From contig JBFMDH010000008.1 in assembly GCA_040754075.1 (NCBI GenBank), positions 73,410-137,409 on the forward strand: a stretch of 64,000 nucleotides of DNA. Reading direction: 5' to 3'. How positions within the stretch are numbered: the stretch's first letter is position 1; each line of letters starts with the position of its first letter. Shown one piece after another: positions 7,962-16,357 of this stretch. Source of the stretch: Acidobacteriota bacterium (GTDB lineage Bacteria > Acidobacteriota > Blastocatellia > UBA7656). The notes under the pieces are model-generated. The model had not been told where the DNA came from and did not search any database. It saw only the letters and a list, made by a program, of their open reading frames with translations. The translations under genes and the position numbers were made by a program.

Positions 7962-10760
7962 ATGACCAAAAAAATGCTGCGCTCAAGGTATTCGCTTTTA
8001 ATTGCCTGGTGTTTGATTTTTTCTACTGTCGCGAACGGTTTACTGTTGGCGAATCAAGGAAGTAGTGCTGCGCAAATCAAAGTTGTTCATTTACGAACCG
8101 AGTATAAAGAAAATCCGATAGGCATTGATGCGCGCAACCCGCGTTTAAGTTGGCAACTGCAAACGGCAGGTCGCGGCGTCACGCAATCGGCGTATCAACT
8201 TCGCGTGGCGCGCAGTGAGCGCGATTTGCGAAGCGGCAATAATCTGGTTTGGGATTCCGGGAAAGTCAACTCCGACGAATCCATTCATCGCGTCTATGAA
8301 GGCACGCCCTTGAAATCCGGTGAGCGTTATTTGTGGCAAGTGCGCATCTGGGACGGAAGCGGAAAAGCATCGGACTGGAGCGAAGTCGGATTCTGGGAAA
8401 TGGGATTGCTCAGTCCTACGGATTGGTTGGCGAATTGGATAGAGCCTGACATTGCAGAAGAAGCGAAAAAATCGCAACCCGCACCGATGCTTCGCCGCGA
8501 GTTTAAAGTCGGTGGCGCGATTGACCGGGCGCGGGTTTATGTGACGAGTCGCGGACTTTATGAAATGCAGTTGAACGGTCAGCGCGTCGGCGATGAAGTG
8601 TTTACGCCCGGTTGGACAAGTTATAAAAAACGCCTGCAATATCAGACCTATGATGTGACCGCGCTTTTAAAAAACGGAGACAATGCCGTAGGCGTCATGC
8701 TTGGCGATGGGTGGTATCGCGGCTTCATAGGTTTTTCCGGGCAACGCAATGTTTACGGCGATAAACTCGCGCTGCTTTGTCAGATTAAAATCACTTACAA
8801 AGATGGGCGCGAAGAAATCATTGCAAGCGACGACAAATGGAAAGCGACGACCGGCGCTATCTTGCTTTCGGAAATCTATCACGGCGAAACCTATGATGCG
8901 CGACTCGAAAAAGGCAATTGGACGAATGCTCAATTTGATGACCAGCAATGGGCAAAGGTCAAAATTGCCAGTTACCAGAAAGATAATCTCATCGCGCCTG
9001 CGGGACCTCCCGTAAGAAAAGTTCTGGAAATCAAACCTGTCAAAATTATCAAAACCCCTGCGGGCGATTCCGTCGTTGATATGGGACAAAATATGGTCGG
9101 CTGGGTACGTTTGAAAGTTCAAGGCGCTGCGGGTTCGACCGTCACCCTTCGCCATTCCGAAGTGCTCGATAAACAGGGGAATTTTTATACCGAAAATCTT
9201 CGCCCCGCAAAACAGTTGATTCAATACACCCTCAAAGGCGGCGGCGTGGAAACCTTCGAGCCACATTTCACCTTTCAAGGTTTTCGTTATGTCGCGGTCG
9301 GTGGTTTTCCCGGAGAACTGACGCTTGATAACGTAACCGGCATCGTCATTCATTCGGATATGAAACCGACGAGCGAATTTGAAACCTCAAGCCAACTCAT
9401 CAATCAATTGCAACACAACATCATCTGGGGACAGAAAGGCAATTTCCTGGATGTGCCCACCGATTGTCCGCAACGCGATGAGCGATTGGGATGGACGGGC
9501 GATGCGCAAGTCTTTTCTCGCACAGCCGCTTTCAACATGGATGTCGCGGGATTTTTCACCAAGTGGTTGAAAGATGTCGCCGCAGACCAATTCGATAATG
9601 GCAGTGTTCCTTATGTTATCCCCGATGTGTTGAGCAATCCAAACAGGCAAGCCGCAGGGTCAGCGGCGTGGGCAGATGCGGCGGTGATTATTCCCTTTAC
9701 GGTTTATCTCAGTTATGGCGATAAACGCATTCTTGAAGAACAATACGCCAGTATGACCAAATGGATTGCTTATATGAAAAATCGCGCCGGTGATGATTAC
9801 ATCTGGGATGGCGATTTTCATTTCGGCGATTGGCTCGCTTTTGCATCAACGGCATCGGATTATCCCGGCGCTACCACCGGCAAAGATTTTATCGCAACAG
9901 CTTTCTTTGCCTATTCGACAAGTCTCGTACAACGCGCCGCAGAGATTCTCGGAAAGCGTGATGACGCGGCAAAGTACGCCGAATTATTTAACAACGTCAA
10001 AGCCGCATTCAATCGTGAATTCGTTACTGCAACCGGTAGAGTCGGCGAAAACACCCAGACCGCTTATGCCCTGGCTTTGCAGTTCGATTTATTGCCCGAA
10101 AATTTAAGACCGGTAGCCGCAAAACGACTGGCGCAGGAAATTCGCGCGCGCAAACATCTCACCACAGGTTTTGTCGGTACGCCGTATCTCTGCCATGTGC
10201 TGACGCGCTATGGTTATTTGAACGAAGCCTATATGCTGCTCAATCGCGAACAGTATCCATCCTGGCTTTATCCTGTGAAACAAGGCGCGACGACGATTTG
10301 GGAACGTTGGGACGGCATTAAACCGGATGGGTCATTTCAGGATAAAGGAATGAATTCGTTCAATCATTATGCCTACGGCGCGATTGGCGAATGGATGTAT
10401 CGCGTGATGGCAGGCATTGAAATAGACCCGACAATGCCCGGGTATAAACACACGCTCATTCAACCGCAACCCGGTGGCAATTTCACCAATGTCAAAGCCA
10501 GCCATCAGACGATGTATGGCAAAGTGAGTTCCGCGTGGACATTGAAAGATGGGCAATTTGAACTGGGTGTCGAAGTTCCCGCCAACACTCGCGCCACTGT
10601 GCGTTTGCCGAAAGCCCAACTCGCAAACCTTAAAGAATCCGGTCAGGCTATCGGTAAAGGAAATGGCATAACCGATATTCGACAGGATGGTGAGAGCGTG
10701 GTTATCGAAGTCGGGTCGGGTCAATATCGTTTCGCGTATCCGATGGCAACCGCAAATTGA
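7962..10760 (+). CDS. Secreted alpha-L-rhamnosidase, family GH78
   Basis: 932 residues from the ATG at 7962, preceded by CAAGGAA; an upstream in-frame GTG would overlap the esterase and lacks a ribosome-binding site. A signal peptide/anchor of about 30 residues precedes the domain order of bacterial rhamnosidases: N-terminal beta domains (RLSWQLQ, WQVRIWDGSGKASDWS), a lectin-like domain, an (alpha/alpha)6 barrel and a C-terminal beta domain. The GH78 acidic motif DVPTDCPQRDERLGWTGD is near residue 497, HFGDWLAF near 622, and TTIWERWDG with the catalytic-base glutamate near 776. It hydrolyses terminal alpha-L-rhamnose outside the cytoplasm and feeds the importer and catabolic genes downstream. 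Confidence 0.95.
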   Translation: MTKKMLRSRYSLLIAWCLIFSTVANGLLLANQGSSAAQIKVVHLRTEYKENPIGIDARNPRLSWQLQTAGRGVTQSAYQLRVARSERDLRSGNNLVWDSGKVNSDESIHRVYEGTPLKSGERYLWQVRIWDGSGKASDWSEVGFWEMGLLSPTDWLANWIEPDIAEEAKKSQPAPMLRREFKVGGAIDRARVYVTSRGLYEMQLNGQRVGDEVFTPGWTSYKKRLQYQTYDVTALLKNGDNAVGVMLGDGWYRGFIGFSGQRNVYGDKLALLCQIKITYKDGREEIIASDDKWKATTGAILLSEIYHGETYDARLEKGNWTNAQFDDQQWAKVKIASYQKDNLIAPAGPPVRKVLEIKPVKIIKTPAGDSVVDMGQNMVGWVRLKVQGAAGSTVTLRHSEVLDKQGNFYTENLRPAKQLIQYTLKGGGVETFEPHFTFQGFRYVAVGGFPGELTLDNVTGIVIHSDMKPTSEFETSSQLINQLQHNIIWGQKGNFLDVPTDCPQRDERLGWTGDAQVFSRTAAFNMDVAGFFTKWLKDVAADQFDNGSVPYVIPDVLSNPNRQAAGSAAWADAAVIIPFTVYLSYGDKRILEEQYASMTKWIAYMKNRAGDDYIWDGDFHFGDWLAFASTASDYPGATTGKDFIATAFFAYSTSLVQRAAEILGKRDDAAKYAELFNNVKAAFNREFVTATGRVGENTQTAYALALQFDLLPENLRPVAAKRLAQEIRARKHLTTGFVGTPYLCHVLTRYGYLNEAYMLLNREQYPSWLYPVKQGATTIWERWDGIKPDGSFQDKGMNSFNHYAYGAIGEWMYRVMAGIEIDPTMPGYKHTLIQPQPGGNFTNVKASHQTMYGKVSSAWTLKDGQFELGVEVPANTRATVRLPKAQLANLKESGQAIGKGNGITDIRQDGESVVIEVGSGQYRFAYPMATAN

Positions 10761-11081
10761 TTGAGGTTTAAAAAGGTTGATTAAGCGCATCAAAAAATTG
10801 CTGATGCAATTGCCTGTCATTGGTTACAAGGTGGACGAAATAAATTTACGGGCGCAGATAAATACTTTGTTCAAGATTTTAATTTTCATAAAGTCACTGG
10901 GTTTTCATAAAGTGAAGGGACATTGATTAACGTGTAAGTTTCCCTCTTAGGATTGAGCGGATTTATTCAATGAATTTAATCCGTTGAATCCGTCAAAACC
11001 GAGGACAACTTTTAACTTTTAATCGGGAACCGATTCATTGATTGTTGAAAACTGAATGACCGGCAAATTCAGTGAGGTATT
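10761..11081 (+). promoter_or_regulatory. Intergenic region before the rhamnose catabolic genes, with a direct repeat
   Basis: The 321-base gap holds no gene. A 12-base direct repeat TTTTCATAAAGT occurs at 10883-10894 and 10902-10913, 19 bases apart and so on nearly the same face of the helix. That is the arrangement expected for a dimeric activator or repressor site. A purine-rich sequence GTGAGGT just before the GTG at 11082 serves as ribosome-binding site. No transcription-factor gene of the RhaR, DeoR or LacI type is present in the locus, so the regulator must be encoded elsewhere. Confidence 0.45.
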
Positions 11082-13274
11082 GTGAGTAATCAGGAAAAAC
11101 ATTTTCAATTTGTAAAATATTTATGGCAGGACGAAGTTGCGGAAAAATTATCCGGCATCGAACGCCTGGTCTATCGCTCGAATAAACTGGGCGAAGATTT
11201 GACGCTTACCAATACCGGCGGCGGCAACACCTCAGCGAAACTGATGGAAACCGACCCGCTCACCGGCGAAAGCGTCGAAGTCCTTTGGGTCAAAGGTTCG
11301 GGCGGCGATTTGCGCACTGCAAAAAGCGATGGTTTCGCTTCGCTCTACCTCGACAAAATTCGCGCCATGAAACCGCTCTATCTCAATCACCCTGAGCGCG
11401 GCGCGAAGACTGCAATCGAAGATGCGATGTATCCGATGTACAGCCATTGCGTTTTCAATCTCAACCCACGCGCCTGTTCGATTGACACGCCACTGCATAC
11501 ACTCGTGCCGTTTACGCACGTTGACCATTTACATCCAAACGCGGTGATTGCCATTGCCGCATCAGTAAGTCAAGAGAAGTTGTGTAAAACGATTTATGGC
11601 GACGAAGTGATCTATGTGCCGTGGCAACGACCGGGCTTTGATATTGGTCTGCAAATCGAACAGTTGATTAAAGACAACCCGCAAGCCAAAGGCGTTCTGC
11701 TCGGACATCACGGCATGAGTTCGTGGAGCAACGACGATAAAAACTGTTATGAAACGGCGCTTGAAATCATTGACCGCGCCGCGCGATTTATCGAAGCTCA
11801 CGACCAAGGCGCGCAAACCTTCGGCGGGCAGAAATATCAACCGCTTGATGATGAAACGAGAAGGCAGTTCATCGTCAACATCGTTCCATTTTTGCGCGGA
11901 CAGGTTGCGGTTTATAAACGCTTTGTCGGCACCGTGCAGGACGATGAAAAGATGTTGCGCTTTGTCAACAGCCACGAGGCGCGGCGGCTTGCGGAACTTG
12001 GCACCTCTTGCCCGGATCATTTTTTGCGCACCAAAATCAAACCATTTTTTGTTGATTGGAATCCTGAAAGCGGCGACCTCAATCAATTAAAAAATCAAAT
12101 CAAAGAAGGGCTGATTCAATATCGCAAAGATTATGAAGCTTACTACCATCGTTGCAAACGTCCCGATTCACCGGCGATGCGCGACCCCAATCCAACGGTT
12201 GTATTGATTCCCGGACTTGGCATGATTGCCTGGGGCAAAAATAAAAGTGAATCGCGAGTGACCGCTGAATTTTATAATTGCGCCATCGAAGTGATGCGCG
12301 GTGCAGAAGCCATTGACAGTTACGAAGCGATGGAACAACAAGAGGCTTTCGATATCGAATACTGGTTACTCGAAGAAGCGAAACTCAAACGCCTGCCACC
12401 TGAAAAAGAACTCGACCGGCAAATCATCGTCGTCGTTGGCGCGGGCGCAGGCATCGGCAAAGCCACAGCGCAGCGTTTGGTTAAAGACGGCGCGCATATT
12501 GTCTGTGTTGATTTGGACGAATCGGCAGCCCGACAGACGGCGCAGGAAATCATCGCCAAATACGGCGAAGGCATAGGGGTTGCCGGAACCGGAATCAGCA
12601 ATTGTGGCACGGCGATAGGCTTGACGTGCGACATTACCAATCGCGAGAGCGTGCGACGAATGTTTGAAAATGTACTGCTTGCTTATGGCGGTCTGGACGC
12701 AGTGGTCGTGACCGCAGGGATTTTCGTGCCGCCCGATAAATCGGGTCGCATCGAAGATAATCGTTGGGCACAAACTTTCAATATCAATGTGACCGGAGCT
12801 TACATCGTTGCCGATGAAGCCTACAAAATTTTTCAGCAACAAAATCTTTCAGGCAACATCGTGCTGACGACCAGCGCCAATGCCGTGGTCGCGAAAAAAG
12901 GCAGTCTTGCATATGACGCCAGCAAAGCCGCAGCGAACCATCTGGTAAGAGAACTGGCGATTGAGATGTCGCCACTGGTTCGCGTCAATGCGGTGGCTCC
13001 GGCAACGGTCGTCAAAGGCAGCACCATGTTTCCGCGTGACCGGGTGATTGCTTCGCTTGCAAAATACGCCATCGAGTTTAACGAAGAAGAAAACACCGAA
13101 GCGTTGCGCGAAAAACTGGCAGCCTTTTATGCCAAGCGGTCGCTTACGCAAACCCCCATCGAACCCGAAGACCAGGCTGAAGCGATTTTTCTGCTGGTAT
13201 CAAAACGACTGGCAAAAACCACAGGACACATCATCCCGGTTGATGGCGGGTTGCAGGATGGTTTTTTTCGATAG
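11082..13274 (+). CDS. rhaD: Bifunctional rhamnulose-1-phosphate aldolase / lactaldehyde dehydrogenase
   Basis: 730 residues, GTG start with GTGAGGT upstream. The N-terminal 430 residues are a class II aldolase (TNTGGGNTSAK, VLWVKGSGGDL, LGHHGMSSW with metal-binding histidines) that cleaves L-rhamnulose-1-phosphate to DHAP and L-lactaldehyde. The C-terminal 290 residues are a short-chain dehydrogenase: the NAD-binding glycine motif GAGAGIGKA starts near 451 and the catalytic YDASK is near 610. It oxidises lactaldehyde to lactate. This fusion (also called RhaEW) is known in Chloroflexi, Acidobacteria and other groups. The lactate it makes explains the lutABC genes downstream. Confidence 0.95.
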   Translation: MSNQEKHFQFVKYLWQDEVAEKLSGIERLVYRSNKLGEDLTLTNTGGGNTSAKLMETDPLTGESVEVLWVKGSGGDLRTAKSDGFASLYLDKIRAMKPLYLNHPERGAKTAIEDAMYPMYSHCVFNLNPRACSIDTPLHTLVPFTHVDHLHPNAVIAIAASVSQEKLCKTIYGDEVIYVPWQRPGFDIGLQIEQLIKDNPQAKGVLLGHHGMSSWSNDDKNCYETALEIIDRAARFIEAHDQGAQTFGGQKYQPLDDETRRQFIVNIVPFLRGQVAVYKRFVGTVQDDEKMLRFVNSHEARRLAELGTSCPDHFLRTKIKPFFVDWNPESGDLNQLKNQIKEGLIQYRKDYEAYYHRCKRPDSPAMRDPNPTVVLIPGLGMIAWGKNKSESRVTAEFYNCAIEVMRGAEAIDSYEAMEQQEAFDIEYWLLEEAKLKRLPPEKELDRQIIVVVGAGAGIGKATAQRLVKDGAHIVCVDLDESAARQTAQEIIAKYGEGIGVAGTGISNCGTAIGLTCDITNRESVRRMFENVLLAYGGLDAVVVTAGIFVPPDKSGRIEDNRWAQTFNINVTGAYIVADEAYKIFQQQNLSGNIVLTTSANAVVAKKGSLAYDASKAAANHLVRELAIEMSPLVRVNAVAPATVVKGSTMFPRDRVIASLAKYAIEFNEEENTEALREKLAAFYAKRSLTQTPIEPEDQAEAIFLLVSKRLAKTTGHIIPVDGGLQDGFFR

Positions 13275-13409
13275 TAGGCAGTAGGCAGCAAGATGTTTGA
13301 GCTTTTAGCAACTCGTAGGTTTTTAATGTTTTTATTGATTGACAAACAATCCGGTAAACTCGAATCTGAAAACCAAAAACTGCTTACTGCTTACTGCTTA
13401 CTGCCTACT
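13273..13409. repeat. Inverted pair of period-7 degenerate tandem repeats
   Basis: Between rhaD and rhaI, the left arm (13273-13292) is built of AGTAGGC units. The right arm (13381-13409) is built of ACTGCTT/ACTGCCT units. The 20-base arms 13273-13292 and 13390-13409 pair with only two mismatches across a 97-base loop. In RNA this makes a long hairpin that ends nine bases before the rhaI ribosome-binding site and could affect rhaI expression or message stability. Confidence 0.75.
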
Positions 13410-13428
13410 TTTTCTCAAGGAGGTAACC

Positions 13429-14727
13429 ATGACCAAACATTTTGAAATCGAAGACGGGTTTATTGCCGAAGAAAATCAGAAATTAACAGCGTGGGTTGAA
13501 GAAGATTACGAATACCTTGCGAAAAAACTGGCGCGTGAAAATGTGGATATTGAGCGGCTCACTGAGCGCGCTAAAACTTTTCGTGTAGCTGTGCCTTCGT
13601 GGGGCGTAGGAACCGGCGGGACGCGGTTTGCGCGATTTCCGGGAATTGGCGAGCCGCGAAATATTTACGAAAAACTCGAAGATTGCGCGACGATTTTTAA
13701 ACTCGTGCGCGCCACGTCTGCGGTGTCTTTGCATATCCCCTGGGATAAGCCGGATGACCCCGCGCAGTTATTTCAATTTGCCGAAGAACGCGGACTCGGT
13801 TTCGATGCGATGAATTCCAATACCTTTCAAGACCAGGTTGGACAGAAACATTCGTACAAATTCGGAAGTCTCACGCATCCGGAGCGCGCGGTTCGCGAAC
13901 AGGCAATCGCACATAACATCGAATGCATTGAGATTGGCAAAACGCTCGGTTCCAAAGCCCACACCGTGTGGATTGGCGATGGCGGAAATTTTCCCGGTCA
14001 ACAGCATTTTCGCCAGGCATTGGAACGTTACCTCGAAAGTATGCGCGAAATTTATGCGGCTTTGCCTGATGATTGGCGCGTGTTTATCGAACACAAATTT
14101 TATGAACCGGCTTTTTATTCAACGGTCATCAACGATTGGGGAACCAGTTATTACTGCGCCCGCGAACTCGGCGACAAAGCGCAATGTCTGGTTGACCTCG
14201 GTCATCACGCGCCGAATGTCAATATCGAAATGATTGTGTCGCGGTTGATTCAATTCGGCAAACTCGCGGGCTTTCATTTCAATGACAGCAAATATGGCGA
14301 TGATGATTTGGACGCCGGTTCGATTAAACCGTTTCAACTTTTTTTGATTTTTAATGAACTGGTTGATGCCGAGTTGAATCAGGTCGCGGGCTTCAATCCG
14401 GCTTATATGCTTGACCAATCCCATAACCTCACAGACCCGATTGAATCGTTGATGCTGAGCGCCGTCGAATTGCAACGCGCCTATGTGCAAGCCCACCTGG
14501 TTGACCGCGAGGCTTTGAATGCGGCACAGGAAAATTGCGATGCGATTGCCGCGCTGACGATTTTAAAGAAAGCCTTTACCACAGATGTTTCAGCGATTAT
14601 CGCCAGGGCGCGTTTTGCATTGGGCGGCGCTTATGACCCGATGGCGATTTACCGGGCAAGCGGTTATCGCCAACGCAAAGCCGAAGAGCGCCCCGCGCAA
14701 GTCGGCATCGCCGCAGGCATCGTTTAA
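13429..14727 (+). CDS. rhaI: L-rhamnose isomerase
   Basis: 432 residues from the ATG at 13429, which follows a near-perfect AAGGAGG (13418-13424); upstream in-frame codons run through the repeat and are not coding. It converts L-rhamnose to L-rhamnulose in the cytoplasm. It matches the Pseudomonas stutzeri/rhizobial-type isomerase family rather than E. coli RhaA. The metal-binding carboxylates and histidines lie in VFIEHKFYEPAF (about 219-230), LVDLGHHAPNVN (about 254-265) and FHFNDSKYGDDDLD (about 283-296). A TIM barrel is expected. It is the first catabolic step, upstream of RhaB and RhaD. Confidence 0.93.
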   Translation: MTKHFEIEDGFIAEENQKLTAWVEEDYEYLAKKLARENVDIERLTERAKTFRVAVPSWGVGTGGTRFARFPGIGEPRNIYEKLEDCATIFKLVRATSAVSLHIPWDKPDDPAQLFQFAEERGLGFDAMNSNTFQDQVGQKHSYKFGSLTHPERAVREQAIAHNIECIEIGKTLGSKAHTVWIGDGGNFPGQQHFRQALERYLESMREIYAALPDDWRVFIEHKFYEPAFYSTVINDWGTSYYCARELGDKAQCLVDLGHHAPNVNIEMIVSRLIQFGKLAGFHFNDSKYGDDDLDAGSIKPFQLFLIFNELVDAELNQVAGFNPAYMLDQSHNLTDPIESLMLSAVELQRAYVQAHLVDREALNAAQENCDAIAALTILKKAFTTDVSAIIARARFALGGAYDPMAIYRASGYRQRKAEERPAQVGIAAGIV

Positions 14728-14728
14728 C

Positions 14729-14761
14729 CATTGCGGATTGCGGATTGCGAAATGCGGATTG
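14729..14761. repeat. Period-7 degenerate tandem repeat, single arm
   Basis: Directly after the rhaI stop, units of the type ATTGCGG occur about four times in register with few changes (ATTGCGG, ATTGCGG, ATTGCGA, AATGCGG). No complementary arm is seen nearby. It shares the 7-base period, but not the unit sequence, with the repeat before rhaI. Confidence 0.6.
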
Positions 14762-14817
14762 AAAAAAGAAGTTCATTTGCCAATCTATTTTTGCCTTCTA
14801 TAAATGAGCGGAAAATC

Positions 14818-15069
14818 ATGAGCGAACAATCGTTAAAATTTCTTCATTCTGAGAAGGACATAGCTCCGCTTAAACTTGAGATGTTTCGCAAGCTCTCAAC
14901 TCAAGAACTCATAGAGTCTTTGCGTCCGGGAGAAGAAGGCTCGCTCAAAACCAGACCGGATGGCACTGTGCTTGATGGACACCATCGGCTTATCATACTT
15001 AGGGAGCGAGAGATTGACATTCATGCTTTACCGCGCGAAATCCTTGAGAAGGATTCGCCGATGACATAA
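14818..15069 (+). CDS. Small ParB-like domain protein, partner of the phosphatase-nuclease gene
   Basis: 83 residues from the ATG at 14818. The C-terminal half contains RPDGTVLDGHHRLIILRERE; LDGHHR (residues 52-57) resembles the conserved turn of ParB/Srx-fold domains (LIDGHRR-type), and LPREI follows. In ParB proteins this region binds CTP or forms a nuclease-like site; what it does in an 83-residue protein is unknown. The stop codon is immediately followed by the ribosome-binding site of the next gene, so the two are translated together. It is not related to rhamnose use and appears inserted in that operon. It could act as an antitoxin, sensor or regulator of the neighbour; the fold call is from motif only. 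Confidence 0.6.
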   Translation: MSEQSLKFLHSEKDIAPLKLEMFRKLSTQELIESLRPGEEGSLKTRPDGTVLDGHHRLIILREREIDIHALPREILEKDSPMT

Positions 15070-15080
15070 GGAGGATACCG

Positions 15081-16259
15081 ATGGCAGCACGGATATACTG
15101 GATTGAAGCCCCTTGGAAAGGGAAATTGGCAATCATTCCGCGCCCGCCCGGAGGAGATTGGCTGAAAGATGAAGTCGCCGGTTGGCACGATGTTGGTATC
15201 AATGTCGTGGTCTCTTTTCTCACTCCAGACGAGATTGCCGAATTTGCTCTCGAAGCTGAAAAAGAATTATGTGAAGAGCAAGGTATCAGCTTTATTTCGT
15301 TTGCGATTTCCGACCGCCAGGTTCCCGCGTCAAAGAGCGAGACGTTAGCTCTTGTACAAAGATTAAAGCAATTGCTGGTCAAGGGAGAGAAGGTCGGTTT
15401 GCATTGCCGACAAAGCGTTGGCAGGTCGGCGTTGATTGCGGCTTGTTTACTGGTATCAGTAGGCGTAGAGCCGGACGAGGCTTTCAAACGCATCGGTTCG
15501 GCGCGTGGCGGCAAAGTGCCTGATACTGCCGAACAGCAGCAATGGGTAGCCGGTTTGGAAAAAGATATGTCAACGAAAGGCGAAAGGCTTTTCGAGGCGT
15601 ATTTGCTTTCGCAAGGCATTACTGATTATGAGTTTGAGAAAACCCATCAAGGCAAAAGCACAAGACCCGACTTCAGCGTTACGCTTGATAGGGAATATCT
15701 TTTTGAAGTGAAGGATTTTGAGCCGAGAGATATATTCCCTTCGGGGGCTTATGACCCTTTTCAACCGATCCGGTGGCAAATAGTGGAAAGCGATAAGAAA
15801 TTCAAAGACTATGAAGAGCAACCGTGTTGTCTGGCGCTTTATAACCACAACGCAAGTCTCATTCATTTGGAAGAGCCAGAAATTATATGTGGGGCAATGC
15901 CGCAAGTTACCACTATCAGTGCCATCATAACTTTGCGTGAGGTTGAAGTAGGGACACGAAAGCTTGGTGTGTATTTGAAGAAGTTGATGGCAAAGACGCC
16001 CGATATTACTCCCATCGAGGCTTATCGGGAAACCTTTTCCCCGGAAATAGATTTCGATAAGCATGAAAGACAGTTAGGCGTGATCATATGGGAGAATGCC
16101 TTTGCGCGTATCCCGTTTCCGCGAAATATTTTTTGTGGGAAGTTTGATGAGCGATACATTTTGGATAAAGGTCATCCAAGACGCATTTTTGTCGGCTCGG
16201 GACTGGCTGCCCTTGAAGAGATTGAGGAATCGGAATCGCTATTATTGAATGTTCCATAG
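15081..16259 (+). CDS. Tyrosine/dual-specificity phosphatase fused to a PD-(D/E)XK nuclease-like domain
   Basis: 392 residues with an AAGGAGG ribosome-binding site. Residues 1-160 are a cysteine phosphatase of the dual-specificity type: the P-loop CX5R is HCRQSVGRS with C109 and R115, and the general acid is D78 in ISDRQVP. Residues 165-260 look like a PD-(D/E)XK fold: a helix with E168/E172 (ERLFEAYL), D197 in RPDF, and E209-V-K211 in LFEVKDF. The end carries WENAFARIPFPRNIFCGKFDERY, a segment also seen, from memory, in restriction-type nucleases. Cytoplasmic. It is paired with the ParB-like gene and sits between rhaI and rhaB on the same strand. A defence or DNA-damage role is inference; the phosphatase half could act on a protein, a nucleotide or a nucleic-acid end. 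Confidence 0.72.
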   Translation: MAARIYWIEAPWKGKLAIIPRPPGGDWLKDEVAGWHDVGINVVVSFLTPDEIAEFALEAEKELCEEQGISFISFAISDRQVPASKSETLALVQRLKQLLVKGEKVGLHCRQSVGRSALIAACLLVSVGVEPDEAFKRIGSARGGKVPDTAEQQQWVAGLEKDMSTKGERLFEAYLLSQGITDYEFEKTHQGKSTRPDFSVTLDREYLFEVKDFEPRDIFPSGAYDPFQPIRWQIVESDKKFKDYEEQPCCLALYNHNASLIHLEEPEIICGAMPQVTTISAIITLREVEVGTRKLGVYLKKLMAKTPDITPIEAYRETFSPEIDFDKHERQLGVIIWENAFARIPFPRNIFCGKFDERYILDKGHPRRIFVGSGLAALEEIEESESLLLNVP

Positions 16260-16357
16260 CGTTATCGGTTTGAACCTATTTATATCGAATCACAAAGTTT
16301 CACCGGTGTTGATTGCTGTTTTTATCAACAGTTGTCTGAGTCACTTTCAGAATATCA

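Noticed and set aside
8667-9353. Minus-strand frame of 228 codons
   Set aside because: Antisense of the GH78 rhamnosidase coding sequence; no motif.
13273-13409. CRISPR-like array
   Set aside because: Units are 7 bases, contiguous and without spacers, and there are no cas genes anywhere in the window.
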